Position numbers and translations under genes: made by a program
In this document: in pieces, positions 43,810 to 52,733 of the stretch
How the letters are laid out: each line of letters starts with the position of its first letter
Position numbering within the stretch: the first letter of the stretch is position 1
Notes under the pieces: generated by a model
Told to the model about the DNA's origin: nothing
Database searches by the model: none
The model's input: only the letters and a program-made list of their open reading frames with translations
Assembly (NCBI GenBank): GCA_043820105.1
Contig: JBDREC010000102.1
Span: forward strand, 15,053-79,052
Length of the DNA: 64,000 nucleotides
DNA from: JBDREC01 sp043820105 [NCBI: Pseudomonadota bacterium]
Lineage (GTDB): Bacteria > Bdellovibrionota_F > JAHFAK01
Direction: 5' to 3'

Positions 43810-44837
43810 CACTTGCTCGCCATTTGCCTTAACTTGTGAACCTGGTCTTGATCACCCATTACAATAAGTTTATCATTTTCTTCTAAAATTGTATCTGATT
43901 TGGGGTTATATGAATAGTTGCCACCTCTTTTAAGTGCAACAACAATGAGTCCTGTTTTTTGAGGTATTTGTGATTGGCTCAGATCCTTTTTTTCAATGCT
44001 TGAACCAGCTTGAATATCAACCTCTTCAAGCCTTAGGTTTCCTCTGTCATCTCTAAGCATTTCATCAAGAAAATTTACAACTGCTGGTCGTATCATTAAG
44101 GAAGCAAGTCTCATTCCACCGATAAAATTCGGTGAAACAATTTCATCAGCTCCAGCTATAAGCATTTTTCTTTCTGATGATCTTTCAATTACACGAGAAG
44201 CTATTTTTAATTTTGGATTTAATTCTCGAGCTGTTAAAACAACAAAAAGATTATCTTTATCATTGCCAAGCACAGCTACAAGTCCCTTTGCTTTTTCGAT
44301 ATTAGCGGCTTGCAGGGTTGAATCTTTGATAGCATCATCTATAATATAATAAAGCTCTTCATAGTTCTCTATCTGTTCAATTTTTTGCGGATCATTATCA
44401 ATTATAACAAATTCAAAATCAGCTTTTGTAAATTCTTTAATAACATTTACTCCTGTGTCTCCTGCTCCGCATACTATGAAATGATTAGATAATGTAGCTA
44501 TTTCTTTTTTCATTTTTCTCCTCTTCATAATGTTGCTTAATTCTCCCTCAACAATGAAAGCAACTGACTTGCTTACTGAATAACCAATAACACCTATGCC
44601 CATTAGAACAAGTACTAATGTAAACATTCTTCCATATTGAGATAAATTGTGGGTTTCGCCATAGCCAACTGTTGTGATAGAAATAATTGTCATGTAAAGT
44701 GAATCAAATATTGACCATCCCTCAATAAGTGTATAGCCAACTACGCCAACTAAAATAACAGTAAGAATGGAAACAAATGGGAAAAAATAAACAAAATGAC
44801 TTGTTTTTTGAGTAGTCTCTTTAATTTTTTCAAGCAT
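43809..44837 (-). CDS. Two-TM potassium channel with RCK (TrkA) domains
   Basis: 342 residues. The N-terminal membrane part has two helices (about 16-40 and 70-92) with the pore loop and selectivity filter ITTVGYGE (T55-G60). An RCK/TrkA-N domain with a nucleotide-binding FIVCGAGDTGVNVIKEF and FVIIDNDPQKIEQIE follows. The C-terminal TrkA-C-like domain ends KLIVMGDQDQVHKLRQM. It is the layout of MthK/Kch-type ligand-gated K+ channels. It is translationally coupled to nadD downstream. A GTACGC repeat and the agmatinase gene lie upstream. Confidence 0.92.
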   Translation of the reverse strand: MLEKIKETTQKTSHFVYFFPFVSILTVILVGVVGYTLIEGWSIFDSLYMTIISITTVGYGETHNLSQYGRMFTLVLVLMGIGVIGYSVSKSVAFIVEGELSNIMKRRKMKKEIATLSNHFIVCGAGDTGVNVIKEFTKADFEFVIIDNDPQKIEQIENYEELYYIIDDAIKDSTLQAANIEKAKGLVAVLGNDKDNLFVVLTARELNPKLKIASRVIERSSERKMLIAGADEIVSPNFIGGMRLASLMIRPAVVNFLDEMLRDDRGNLRLEEVDIQAGSSIEKKDLSQSQIPQKTGLIVVALKRGGNYSYNPKSDTILEENDKLIVMGDQDQVHKLRQMASK

Positions 44838-44856
44838 CTTTTAAACAATCTCCTCG

Positions 44857-44873
44857 CGCTGTACGCTGTACGC
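44857..44873. repeat. GTACGC repeat, copy 1
   Basis: GCTGTACGCTGTACGC in the 39-base gap between the K+ channel and agmatinase genes. A longer, diverged copy is at 62674-62709. Confidence 0.6.
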
Positions 44874-44876
44874 ATC

Positions 44877-45776
44877 TTACCACACATAGCCATTATTAAA
44901 GATATAACCTAAAACCTTATAAATCATCTTAGCACAAATGAAATCAGATCCTTTAAGGTTTTCATTTGGAGCCAGTTCAACCAGATCAAAACCAACTATT
45001 TTTTTAGTTCTAGATAATCGCTTAACTAAAGTCATAAAGAGGTTCCAGTCAATTCCACCTGGCTCAGGGGTCCCAGCGGCAGGGATAATCGCAGGATCAA
45101 AACCATCCACATCAATAGTTAAATAAACATATTCGGAAAGCTTTTCTTCAATCTCATCAATAACATCATTTATATATTTATTATTCGCAAGTTGATAAGC
45201 AAAGTAAATATCTAAATCATTTTTTTCAATTAGATCTGCTTCTTCTTTTGAAAGGCTTCTAATTCCAAATTGCACAATATTTCCAAGTGAATTTAATTCT
45301 CTAAGCCTTTTCATAACACAAGCATGAGAATATGGACTTCCTTCATATTCTTCGCGAAGATCAGCGTGAGCATCAATCTGCAAGATAGAAAGATTATCAA
45401 AATGTTTTGAATATGCTTTTACAGCAGGGAGCGTAATCGAATGTTCTCCGCCAATTGGAATAGTGCATTTCCATTTTTCAAGATTTTGGCTTATCGCATT
45501 CTCAATTATTTTGAGATTATTTTCATAATCATCCGTGAACTCTTGTTCGTAAAGTTGATAATCAGTTGAAATCCCTTTTTTGAATGTCTCAAATCTAAGT
45601 TCTTCATCATACAGCTCAACAAAACAAGATGCCTCTATTATTTTTTCTGGAGCTTTAGCAGTGCCTTTAATATATGACGTTGTTTTTTCATAGGGAACTG
45701 GTAAAATTGTAATAGCTGATTCTTTTGGATTATTATATGGGTCTTCAAGGCCTAGAAAATCGACTCTATTCGTCAT
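44877..45776 (-). CDS. speB: Agmatinase (ureohydrolase)
   Basis: 299 residues of the arginase/agmatinase family. The manganese-binding segments are all present: GGEHSITLP, LQIDAHADLREEYEG, YSHACVMKRL and LTIDVDGFDPAIIPAAGTPEPGG. The protein hydrolyses agmatine to putrescine and urea. It is placed 33 bases downstream of a pyruvoyl-dependent arginine decarboxylase on the same strand. The two would convert arginine to putrescine in two steps, so agmatinase is preferred over arginase or formiminoglutamase. Cytoplasmic. Confidence 0.9.
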   Translation of the reverse strand: MTNRVDFLGLEDPYNNPKESAITILPVPYEKTTSYIKGTAKAPEKIIEASCFVELYDEELRFETFKKGISTDYQLYEQEFTDDYENNLKIIENAISQNLEKWKCTIPIGGEHSITLPAVKAYSKHFDNLSILQIDAHADLREEYEGSPYSHACVMKRLRELNSLGNIVQFGIRSLSKEEADLIEKNDLDIYFAYQLANNKYINDVIDEIEEKLSEYVYLTIDVDGFDPAIIPAAGTPEPGGIDWNLFMTLVKRLSRTKKIVGFDLVELAPNENLKGSDFICAKMIYKVLGYIFNNGYVW

Positions 45777-45809
45777 GTTACTCCCTGGCTTTAATTTTTT
45801 AGTGCTTTT

Positions 45810-46358
45810 TTATTGTATAAACACAACACAAGATAAAACAGTAGTCCATATTCCATTTTTACCTCCAGTTGCAGACTGAGTAATAGACTTTGTTCTAAAT
45901 ATTTTACCGCCAATTTTCCAAATTTCCTTTTTTTCATCCCAACTTAAATCAGGGTCAAAATCATAACCTAAGATTGTTGCAAGCATAGATGCCGCGAGGT
46001 CTTCAGCGTAATCACCAGCCACTTGATTTCTTTGGCCAAAAGCATGATGTTCTGAAATGTATCCATGTCTTGTTGCATCTTTTGGAATAGCCATGCCAAC
46101 GGAAGCAGCCATTAACCTATGTGATTCATTTGATGCAGCTTCACTCATAACACAAAAAGCTATTTGTCCAGGAGCCATGTGTTTTAAGCCCTCTTCTTTG
46201 TTAATTAGTTTGCAATGTGGTGGAAAAATAGATGAAACTCTAACTAAATTTAGCGGGGCAATATCAGCGTTTCTTAGAGCCATTTCAAAACTAGTCAACT
46301 TATCTTTATGCCTTCCAACACCCTTGGTGGTGAAAGCCTTGGTTGGTACAAAACTCAT
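45810..46358 (-). CDS. pdaD: Pyruvoyl-dependent arginine decarboxylase
   Basis: 182 residues. The self-cleavage site is visible as NLVRVSSIFPPHCK: the proenzyme is cut between S42 and S43, and S43 becomes the pyruvoyl cofactor. Later family segments are GQIAFCVMSEAASNESHRLM, ATRHGYISEHHAFG and ATGGKNGIWTTVLSCVVF. The enzyme forms agmatine from arginine without PLP. It is best known from archaea and chlamydiae and less usual in free-living Gram-negatives, which mostly use SpeA. It is directly followed by agmatinase. Confidence 0.92.
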   Translation of the reverse strand: MSFVPTKAFTTKGVGRHKDKLTSFEMALRNADIAPLNLVRVSSIFPPHCKLINKEEGLKHMAPGQIAFCVMSEAASNESHRLMAASVGMAIPKDATRHGYISEHHAFGQRNQVAGDYAEDLAASMLATILGYDFDPDLSWDEKKEIWKIGGKIFRTKSITQSATGGKNGIWTTVLSCVVFIQ

Positions 46359-46451
46359 ATTCAGCTTCCTTATAAGAGGTTATTTTTATGAGTGAATAAC
46401 TATATTTTTTAATGTTATTTGTAAAGAATATTAATTGGTTAAATATTCAGA

Positions 46452-48167
46452 TTAATTTTTTTTAATGTCTTTTATTTTAAGGCTTATACTCTCGAACCCT
46501 CCATAAGTATCAATCCTTGGGCTAAAGGCTATCTTAATAAAATCACCTTTTTCTAAATCAGAATGTTTTCTGAACATATTAAAGGCAATGCCGTTAAATC
46601 TTTTCTTATTTTTTGTAACTACTATTTTCAAATGATTGTCGCCAACTTCTCTTATATTTTCAACTTGTACTTGTGAGCTTAAGATTGGTTCAAGATTTGA
46701 AGGACCAAAAGGTTCCATTTTTTCGATGTTTATAACCAGTTGATAATCAATTTCTGTTGCATCTACGTCCACATCTATCTCTAAGCGCTGAATAAAGTCA
46801 TCAGCTGTAGTTAAATCTTTTACTGTTCTGTCAAAACTTAAAGAAAAATCTTCGTAAGATTTTTTTAAAAGGCTAATTCCAGCGGCGTATTTATGACCAC
46901 CAAATCCTTGTAAGAAATTAGAGTTTAATGAAATTGCCTCTAGTATATGAAAGTTTTTAATACTTCTTCCTGAACCTTTACCCTTATCACCATCAAAAGA
47001 CATTAAAATTGTAGGGACATAATATTTTTCAACAAGCTTACTTGCTACAATACCAAGCACACCTTCATGCCACCCTCCATTACCTAAAACTATGGATTTT
47101 CTATCTTTTAAATAGGCACTTTTATCTATATAATTTGAAATTTCATTGAATATTTCTTTTTCAATGGCTTGTCTTTTTCGATTATGTGCATCTAGAATCT
47201 TTGCTTTTTCTAAAGAAGCTTCATAATCAGCAGAAAGCAAAATATTGATACTATCTTCAGCTGAAGAAATTCTACCAGATGCATTAAGCCTTGGGGCCAG
47301 CATAAAAGCTATACTATAATAATCAATTTTTTTTGCACTTAAACCGCTAACTTCTTTTAAAGCATTTACTCCGGGTCTTTGAGAATTGGTAAGCATTAAA
47401 AGACCATTTTTTACAAATATTCTATTCAGATTTGTTATTGGAGCGATGTCAGCAACAGTTCCAAGAGCTACTAAATCAAGATACTCTTTCATATTTGGTT
47501 CAATTTTATTATTAAAATATCCCTTATCTCTTAAGCTTGCCCTAACTCCTGTAGCTAAATAAAATGCAACTCCAACTCCAGCGATATCTTTATAAGGAAA
47601 CTCGCAGTCTTTTTGTTTTGGATCTATAATTGCATATGCTTCTGGTAAGGTTTCTGTAACTTCATGATGATCAGTAATTATTAAATCAATTCCCAGCTCT
47701 TTGGCAAGTTTCGCTTCTTTAATTGAAGTGATGCCACAATCTACGGTAATAATTACATCTACATTTTCCTTTTTTAATTTTCGAAGGCCTGCTTCTTTAA
47801 ATCCATAGCCCTCATTAAATCTTGATGGCACATAGTATATTACTCTCGTGTCTAATTTTATGAAAAACTCATACAACAATACAATAGAAGTAACACCATC
47901 AACATCATAGTCTCCGTAAATAGCTATTTTTTCTTTTTTTATAATTGCTTTTGAAATTCGTTCGCTTGCTTTTTCCAGGCCTTGAAATAGGGCAGGATCA
48001 AGCATATAAGATAGTTTTGCTAAAATATATTCTTCAAAATCTGAAGGCTTGAAAATTCCTCTGTTAATTAATATCGTTGAAAAGATGTGATTAATGTTAA
48101 GTTTGCTTGCAAGATTTTTAATTAAACTTTTGTCATTTTGTTTATAAACCCACTTATATTGGGTCAT
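46452..48167 (-). CDS. recJ: Single-strand DNA exonuclease RecJ
   Basis: 571 residues with the DHH superfamily motifs: AIYGDYDVDGVTS (motif I), VDCGITSIKEA, LIITDHHEV (motif III, DHH) and VALGTVADIAP. LAPRLNASGRIS and the DHHA1 part SFDGDKGKGSGRSIKNFHIL...GGHKYAAG follow. This 5'-3' exonuclease works in RecF-pathway repair and mismatch repair. It overlaps the secF stop by four bases. secD-secF-recJ in this order is a familiar deltaproteobacterial arrangement. Confidence 0.94.
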   Translation of the reverse strand: MTQYKWVYKQNDKSLIKNLASKLNINHIFSTILINRGIFKPSDFEEYILAKLSYMLDPALFQGLEKASERISKAIIKKEKIAIYGDYDVDGVTSIVLLYEFFIKLDTRVIYYVPSRFNEGYGFKEAGLRKLKKENVDVIITVDCGITSIKEAKLAKELGIDLIITDHHEVTETLPEAYAIIDPKQKDCEFPYKDIAGVGVAFYLATGVRASLRDKGYFNNKIEPNMKEYLDLVALGTVADIAPITNLNRIFVKNGLLMLTNSQRPGVNALKEVSGLSAKKIDYYSIAFMLAPRLNASGRISSAEDSINILLSADYEASLEKAKILDAHNRKRQAIEKEIFNEISNYIDKSAYLKDRKSIVLGNGGWHEGVLGIVASKLVEKYYVPTILMSFDGDKGKGSGRSIKNFHILEAISLNSNFLQGFGGHKYAAGISLLKKSYEDFSLSFDRTVKDLTTADDFIQRLEIDVDVDATEIDYQLVINIEKMEPFGPSNLEPILSSQVQVENIREVGDNHLKIVVTKNKKRFNGIAFNMFRKHSDLEKGDFIKIAFSPRIDTYGGFESISLKIKDIKKN

Positions 48168-49309
48168 TGATTTTTGGCCTTTTTTCTAATTCCATCAACA
48201 AACAAAACGATAGGAGAGGCAATATATATTGAAGAATATGTACCAACTAAAACACCTATGGTTAGTGCTAAAGCAAAATCTCTAAGAATTCTTCCACCCA
48301 GAAACAATAAAGCAACAGTAACTAGTAAAGTTGTAACAGAGGTCAGTATTGTTCTGTTAAGTGTTTGATTAATACTTGTATTAATTGTTTGTGCAAGTTC
48401 TTTTCCTTTAAACTTTTTAACATTATCTCTAATTCTATCGTAGACAACGATGGTATCATTTAGAGAATATCCAACAATGGCTAAAAGAGCTGCTAATATT
48501 TGAAGTGAAAAATCAAGTTGAAATACTGCAAAAATACCCATTGTAATCATAACATCATGAGCAAGAGCAATAACAGCACCTGGAGCAAAGGCTATATCAA
48601 ATCTGAAGGCAATGTATAAAAGAATAAGAAAAAGAGCAACGAGCACTGCATAAACACCTTTTTGTCTGAGTTCTTTTCCAACTTTTGGTCCAACCATTTC
48701 AACTCTTTCTACTTCAACAGAACCTTCCCCAAACTTATTTAATAAGGTATCATGAATTTTTGTTGGTACTCCTTTGAACTTAACTAAATATTCATTTTTT
48801 GTTTCTTTTCCAAATAAAGAAACTTGATCAATTACGTATTCATCTCCTAAATTTGCACCTTTAACAGCATTTTCAATATCAGCGATAGCTACCTTATCTT
48901 TAAAAGTTGCATATCCAGTATCGCCACCTCTAAACTTAAAACTAACAAAATTTTCAAGGTTTGTTTCCATCTTTTCAGTAATGATGGCTTCTATTTTATC
49001 GATTTTCTCAACTGAAGATTCGATTCTAATAAGAAATTCTCCAGAGTCTGCAGTTCCAAATTGTTGAATTGAACTTCCTTGTAAGTTTAATTCTTTTAAG
49101 GAATCTCGTATTTGAGATACTGATGCATTTTTAGACCTATCAACTTTTATTTGCATTTCAGTTCCACCAGCAAAATCAATACCAAAATTGAGACCAAAAA
49201 CAAATAAAGCGATAATGCTAGCTAGTACTAACAAGGTGGAAAAAACAAGAAATATTTTTCTTTTCTGAATTATTTTAAATTCTTTTCCTTCTTTTATGAA
49301 TTGAAACAT
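48164..49309 (-). CDS. secF: Protein translocase subunit SecF
   Basis: 381 residues, somewhat longer than E. coli SecF, with an extra periplasmic stretch between TM1 and TM2 (about residues 40-210). Six membrane segments are visible. Family motifs are LNFGIDFAGGTEMQI after TM1, VGPKVGKELRQKGVYAVLVA, ALAHDVMITMGIFAVF and VGYSLNDTIVVYDRIRDN. With SecD it uses the proton gradient to pull proteins through Sec. It lies 28 bases downstream of secD and overlaps recJ. Confidence 0.95.
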   Translation of the reverse strand: MFQFIKEGKEFKIIQKRKIFLVFSTLLVLASIIALFVFGLNFGIDFAGGTEMQIKVDRSKNASVSQIRDSLKELNLQGSSIQQFGTADSGEFLIRIESSVEKIDKIEAIITEKMETNLENFVSFKFRGGDTGYATFKDKVAIADIENAVKGANLGDEYVIDQVSLFGKETKNEYLVKFKGVPTKIHDTLLNKFGEGSVEVERVEMVGPKVGKELRQKGVYAVLVALFLILLYIAFRFDIAFAPGAVIALAHDVMITMGIFAVFQLDFSLQILAALLAIVGYSLNDTIVVYDRIRDNVKKFKGKELAQTINTSINQTLNRTILTSVTTLLVTVALLFLGGRILRDFALALTIGVLVGTYSSIYIASPIVLFVDGIRKKAKNQ

Positions 49310-49337
49310 TTATAACCTCTTTATGTATAAATTCTAT

Positions 49338-51068
49338 TTAAATACTTAACTTTTTAAGTGTAAATTTTTGCGAAGCATAATCAAACACAACTCTTGTAAT
49401 CCAAAGTGCTGTTATGTATGAGCAAATAATACCAATCATTAAAGTAACTGCAAAGCCTTGAATTGGGCCTGTTCCGTATTGAAAAAGAACTATTGCAGCT
49501 ATAAGTGTTGTTAAGTTTGCATCTAGAATTGTTAGTTGTGCTTTTTCATAGCCTGTTGCTATAGCTGCCTTTGGAGACTTCCCCGCGCGCAGCTCTTCTT
49601 TTATTCTTTCAAAAATAATGACATTAGCATCAACTGCCATACCTATTGTTAGCACAATGCCTGCAATACCTGGCAAAGTAAGAGTTGCCTGGAAGGCTGT
49701 TAAAATTGCTAAAATAAAGAGTACGTTTAATAAAAGAGCAAAGTTTGCAATGACTCCAGAGCCTCTATAGTAAATAAGCATGAAAATAATAACCAAAATA
49801 GCTCCAATTAATAAAGCATTCTTTCCTTTCGTGATGGAGTCTTTTCCCAGACTTGGACCAACTGTTCTGTTTTCTTCAACAATAACAGGGGCTGGCAAAG
49901 AACCAGCTCGCAAAACAACTACTAAATCTGATGCTTCTTTAAACATATCTTCTGCATTCATTCCTGAACCTAAAGTAATTCTTGCTCTGCCTGAAGGAAT
50001 CTTTTCGTTAATAATCGGTGCTGATGAAACATTGCCATCTAAGATAATTGCAAGTTGGTTTCCAACATTGGCTCCTGTAATTCTTCCAAAGATTTTAGCA
50101 CCTTCTCTGTTGAATTCCATGGAAACAGCATATTGATTAAAACCAGTGTTATCCTGCATTACCCTTGCATCTTCAATAACTTCACCTGTTAATAGGGTTT
50201 TCTTTTGAATTAAATATGGTATTTTGGTAACTTCCCCAGTTGTTTTATCTCTTTCAATTTGATAGGCAATTTCGCAGCCTTCTGGGAGAGTTTCTTTCAT
50301 AACATTATTTAAAGTTTTATTGTCATGTTCTTTTTCAAGCTTACCTTCTTTAATAGCTTTATCTATAGCTTTTTCTAAAGTAAGCCTATCCATTGTTTTA
50401 TCAACGAGTTTAAATTCAAGTAGGGCTGTTCTTCTAATAATATTTAAAGCCCTGGCAGGATCTTTAACCCCTGGTAGTTGAACAAGTATTCTTTTATCGC
50501 CTTGAATTTGAATATTAGGTTCCGTAACGCCAAATTCATCAATTCTATTTCGAATTGTTTCAATTGCTTGATCAATAGCTTGTTTCTTAATGCGATTTGC
50601 CCATTCTTCTTTAGGGGCAAGAACTATAAAATTATCACCTTTAGTTGAAGCCGTTTCATTATCAAAATCTAAAATTTCAAAGTAATCATTTTTTATTTTG
50701 CTATAGCCTTTTTCCTGGGATTTGCCTGTAGCAAATTCTAAAATTATCTTCATCTCTATGCTATCAATATCAACGTTCTTAACAAAAATGGAATCCTTTT
50801 TTAGATATTCCTTCATATTGTCGCCGATTCTGGTAATTTCATTCTCTAAGGCAACATTAACATCAACCCCCAAAACAAGGTGAATTCCGCCTTGAAGATC
50901 TAGACCTAGTTTTATTAATTCTTTTGGAAAAAACGAACTTTCTGTATCTACAGTCGAAAAATCTGCTCCCATTTTATTCCAGTTTGTAATTGTTGGAATT
51001 AAATAGTAAACAGAAAATAATATGGCTATAATAACCAATGAGACCTTTGTCCACCACCACTTGGCCAT
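49338..51068 (-). CDS. secD: Protein translocase subunit SecD
   Basis: 576 residues. TM1 is followed by LGLDLQGGIHLVLGVD, then the large P1 periplasmic domain (RNRIDEFGVTEPNIQIQGDK, RILVQLPGVKDPARALNII) and the TM2-6 block with GAILVIIFMLIYYRGSGVIA, LPGIAGIVLTIGMAVDANVI and FERIKEELRAGKSPKAAI. Partner of SecF and YajC in the Sec accessory complex of the inner membrane. The yajC-secD-secF order is preserved here. Confidence 0.96.
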   Translation of the reverse strand: MAKWWWTKVSLVIIAILFSVYYLIPTITNWNKMGADFSTVDTESSFFPKELIKLGLDLQGGIHLVLGVDVNVALENEITRIGDNMKEYLKKDSIFVKNVDIDSIEMKIILEFATGKSQEKGYSKIKNDYFEILDFDNETASTKGDNFIVLAPKEEWANRIKKQAIDQAIETIRNRIDEFGVTEPNIQIQGDKRILVQLPGVKDPARALNIIRRTALLEFKLVDKTMDRLTLEKAIDKAIKEGKLEKEHDNKTLNNVMKETLPEGCEIAYQIERDKTTGEVTKIPYLIQKKTLLTGEVIEDARVMQDNTGFNQYAVSMEFNREGAKIFGRITGANVGNQLAIILDGNVSSAPIINEKIPSGRARITLGSGMNAEDMFKEASDLVVVLRAGSLPAPVIVEENRTVGPSLGKDSITKGKNALLIGAILVIIFMLIYYRGSGVIANFALLLNVLFILAILTAFQATLTLPGIAGIVLTIGMAVDANVIIFERIKEELRAGKSPKAAIATGYEKAQLTILDANLTTLIAAIVLFQYGTGPIQGFAVTLMIGIICSYITALWITRVVFDYASQKFTLKKLSI

Positions 51069-51089
51069 AACAATCTCCTTTAATAAAAT

Positions 51090-51452
51090 TTATTTTTTAT
51101 TGTTAGCATTTTGCTGTGCAGCCGGTTCAGAGCTTTCAATTTTACCAGAAGCTGCAACTGATGATTTTGATATCCTTATTCTAACATTATTTGCAATTTC
51201 TAAGGTAATGAATTCATCTGTAACGCCCGCTACTTTTCCGTATATTCCACCCGCTGTAATAACTTCATCTCCTCGTTTTAAAGCGCTAACAAAGTTTTGA
51301 TGTGTTTTTTGCTTTTTTGTTTGAGGTCTTATTACAATAAAATAAAAAACTGCAATCATTAATATGATTGGTAACAACATCTGTAACAATCCCGGGCTTT
51401 CTCCGCCAGCTTGACCATTTGATGCCATTGCATAAGCTACGTCTATAAACAT
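51090..51452 (-). CDS. yajC: Preprotein translocase subunit YajC
   Basis: 120 residues. One membrane helix (LLQMLLPIILMIAVFYFIVI), then the family hallmark RPQTKKQKTHQNFVSALKRG and DEVITAGGIYGKVAGVTDEF, and an Ala/Gln-rich tail. Accessory of SecDF. The start overlaps the end of tgt by 10 bases, and secD follows 21 bases on. Confidence 0.93.
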   Translation of the reverse strand: MFIDVAYAMASNGQAGGESPGLLQMLLPIILMIAVFYFIVIRPQTKKQKTHQNFVSALKRGDEVITAGGIYGKVAGVTDEFITLEIANNVRIRISKSSVAASGKIESSEPAAQQNANNKK

Positions 51453-52552
51453 TTCTTAAATTCCTTATAAAAATTATCAAAATTTTTAAACTCTATATTT
51501 TGCTGAATTTTTTTAATAAGTCCACTATAATAATGCAAATTATGCAAAGAATTTAAAATACATGCTGAAATTTCTTTTGCCATAAAAAGATGTCTTAAAT
51601 ATGATTTTGAGAAATTTTGACAGGTATAACAGGCACAATTTTCATCAAGCGGGCTATTGTCTTTTAAATATTTATTATTTTTAATATTAACTGTGCCTTT
51701 TGAAGTAAACAAGGTGCCGTTTCTAGCGTTTCGCGTTGGCATTACACAGTCAAACATATCAATTCCAAATCGAACACATTCAACTAGATCAAGAGGGGTA
51801 CCAACTCCCATTAAATATCTTGGTTTATTTGTTGGCAATAGTTTTGCGGTAAGCTCTGCAATTCTATACATGTCTTCTTTTGCTTCTCCAACTGATAAGC
51901 CCCCAATTGAATAAGCATCAAAATCAAGCTCACATAAACCCTTAGCTGAAACTTTTCGAAATTCTTCTGAAACACCACCTTGAACGATTCCAAATAAAGT
52001 TTGTCTTTCATCGCAAACCTTTTTAAACTCAATTTGTGATCTTTCGGCCCATCTCAAGCTAAGATTAGTAGAATTTAATACATATTCATCTTCATTTGGC
52101 AGGCTTACACATTCATCAAGCTGCATCATAAAATCAGAACCCAGGTCCTTTTGGATATTCACAACCTTTTCAGGTGTAAAAAAATGCCTTGAACCATCAA
52201 TATGAGAGGCAAATTCTACCCCATTTTCTGAAAGTTTTTTTAAAGCAGCCAAAGAATGAACCTGAAAACCACCAGAATCAGTTGCAATATGACCATTCCA
52301 GCCTACAAATTTATGCAACCCTCCTTGAGATTTTATTACATCAGAACCCGGTCTTAAGTATAAATGATAAGTATTACTGATAAAAATATTAAACCCAGCT
52401 CCTGTAAGATCTCTAGGCAAAATCGCCTTAACAGACCCAGCTGTCGAAACAGGCATAAAAAGGGGCGTTTTAACTTTACCACGAGAAGTTTCAATTGTGC
52501 CTGTCCTGGCTTTGGAATGAGGATCTTTTGCATCAATCGTAAAATTCAGCAT
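51443..52552 (-). CDS. tgt: Queuine tRNA-ribosyltransferase Tgt
   Basis: 369 residues. It exchanges guanine-34 for preQ1 in GUN-anticodon tRNAs. Key segments are HIATDSGGFQVHSL (the catalytic Asp base in DSGG), MQLDECVSLPNEDEY, IVQGGVSEEFR, YLMGVGTPLDLVECV and FDCVMPTRNARNGT (nucleophile Asp in FDCVMP). The zinc site is DENCACYTCQNFSKSYLRHL (three Cys and one His). It works in queuosine synthesis with QueA, encoded just upstream. Confidence 0.95.
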   Translation of the reverse strand: MLNFTIDAKDPHSKARTGTIETSRGKVKTPLFMPVSTAGSVKAILPRDLTGAGFNIFISNTYHLYLRPGSDVIKSQGGLHKFVGWNGHIATDSGGFQVHSLAALKKLSENGVEFASHIDGSRHFFTPEKVVNIQKDLGSDFMMQLDECVSLPNEDEYVLNSTNLSLRWAERSQIEFKKVCDERQTLFGIVQGGVSEEFRKVSAKGLCELDFDAYSIGGLSVGEAKEDMYRIAELTAKLLPTNKPRYLMGVGTPLDLVECVRFGIDMFDCVMPTRNARNGTLFTSKGTVNIKNNKYLKDNSPLDENCACYTCQNFSKSYLRHLFMAKEISACILNSLHNLHYYSGLIKKIQQNIEFKNFDNFYKEFKKCL

Positions 52553-52566
52553 ATTTTTGTATTCAC

Positions 52567-52604
52567 ATTAATTATTATTTATTAATTATTGATTATTATT
52601 TATT
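52567..52604. repeat. AT repeat, TTAATTATT family (copy 2)
   Basis: ATTAATTATTATTTATTAAT and more of the same fill the spacer directly upstream of tgt. Confidence 0.5.
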
Positions 52605-52672
52605 TCAAAAAACCGTTACCTATCTATAATCATTTGAAATATCAAGGAAAAAGTTGATTGCAAAGTGTTATG

Positions 52673-52710
52673 GAGAACAAGAGCGCAGGAGAACAAGGGA
52701 ACAAGGGAGA
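52673..52710. repeat. GAACAAGAG repeat, copy 3
   Basis: Plus strand GAGAACAAGAGCGCAGGAGA followed by ACAAGGGAACAAGGG units, in the spacer between tgt and the queA stop. This copy is in the opposite orientation to the others. Confidence 0.6.
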
Positions 52711-52733
52711 TCAAGAAGTCGTTTCAGGTTGTA

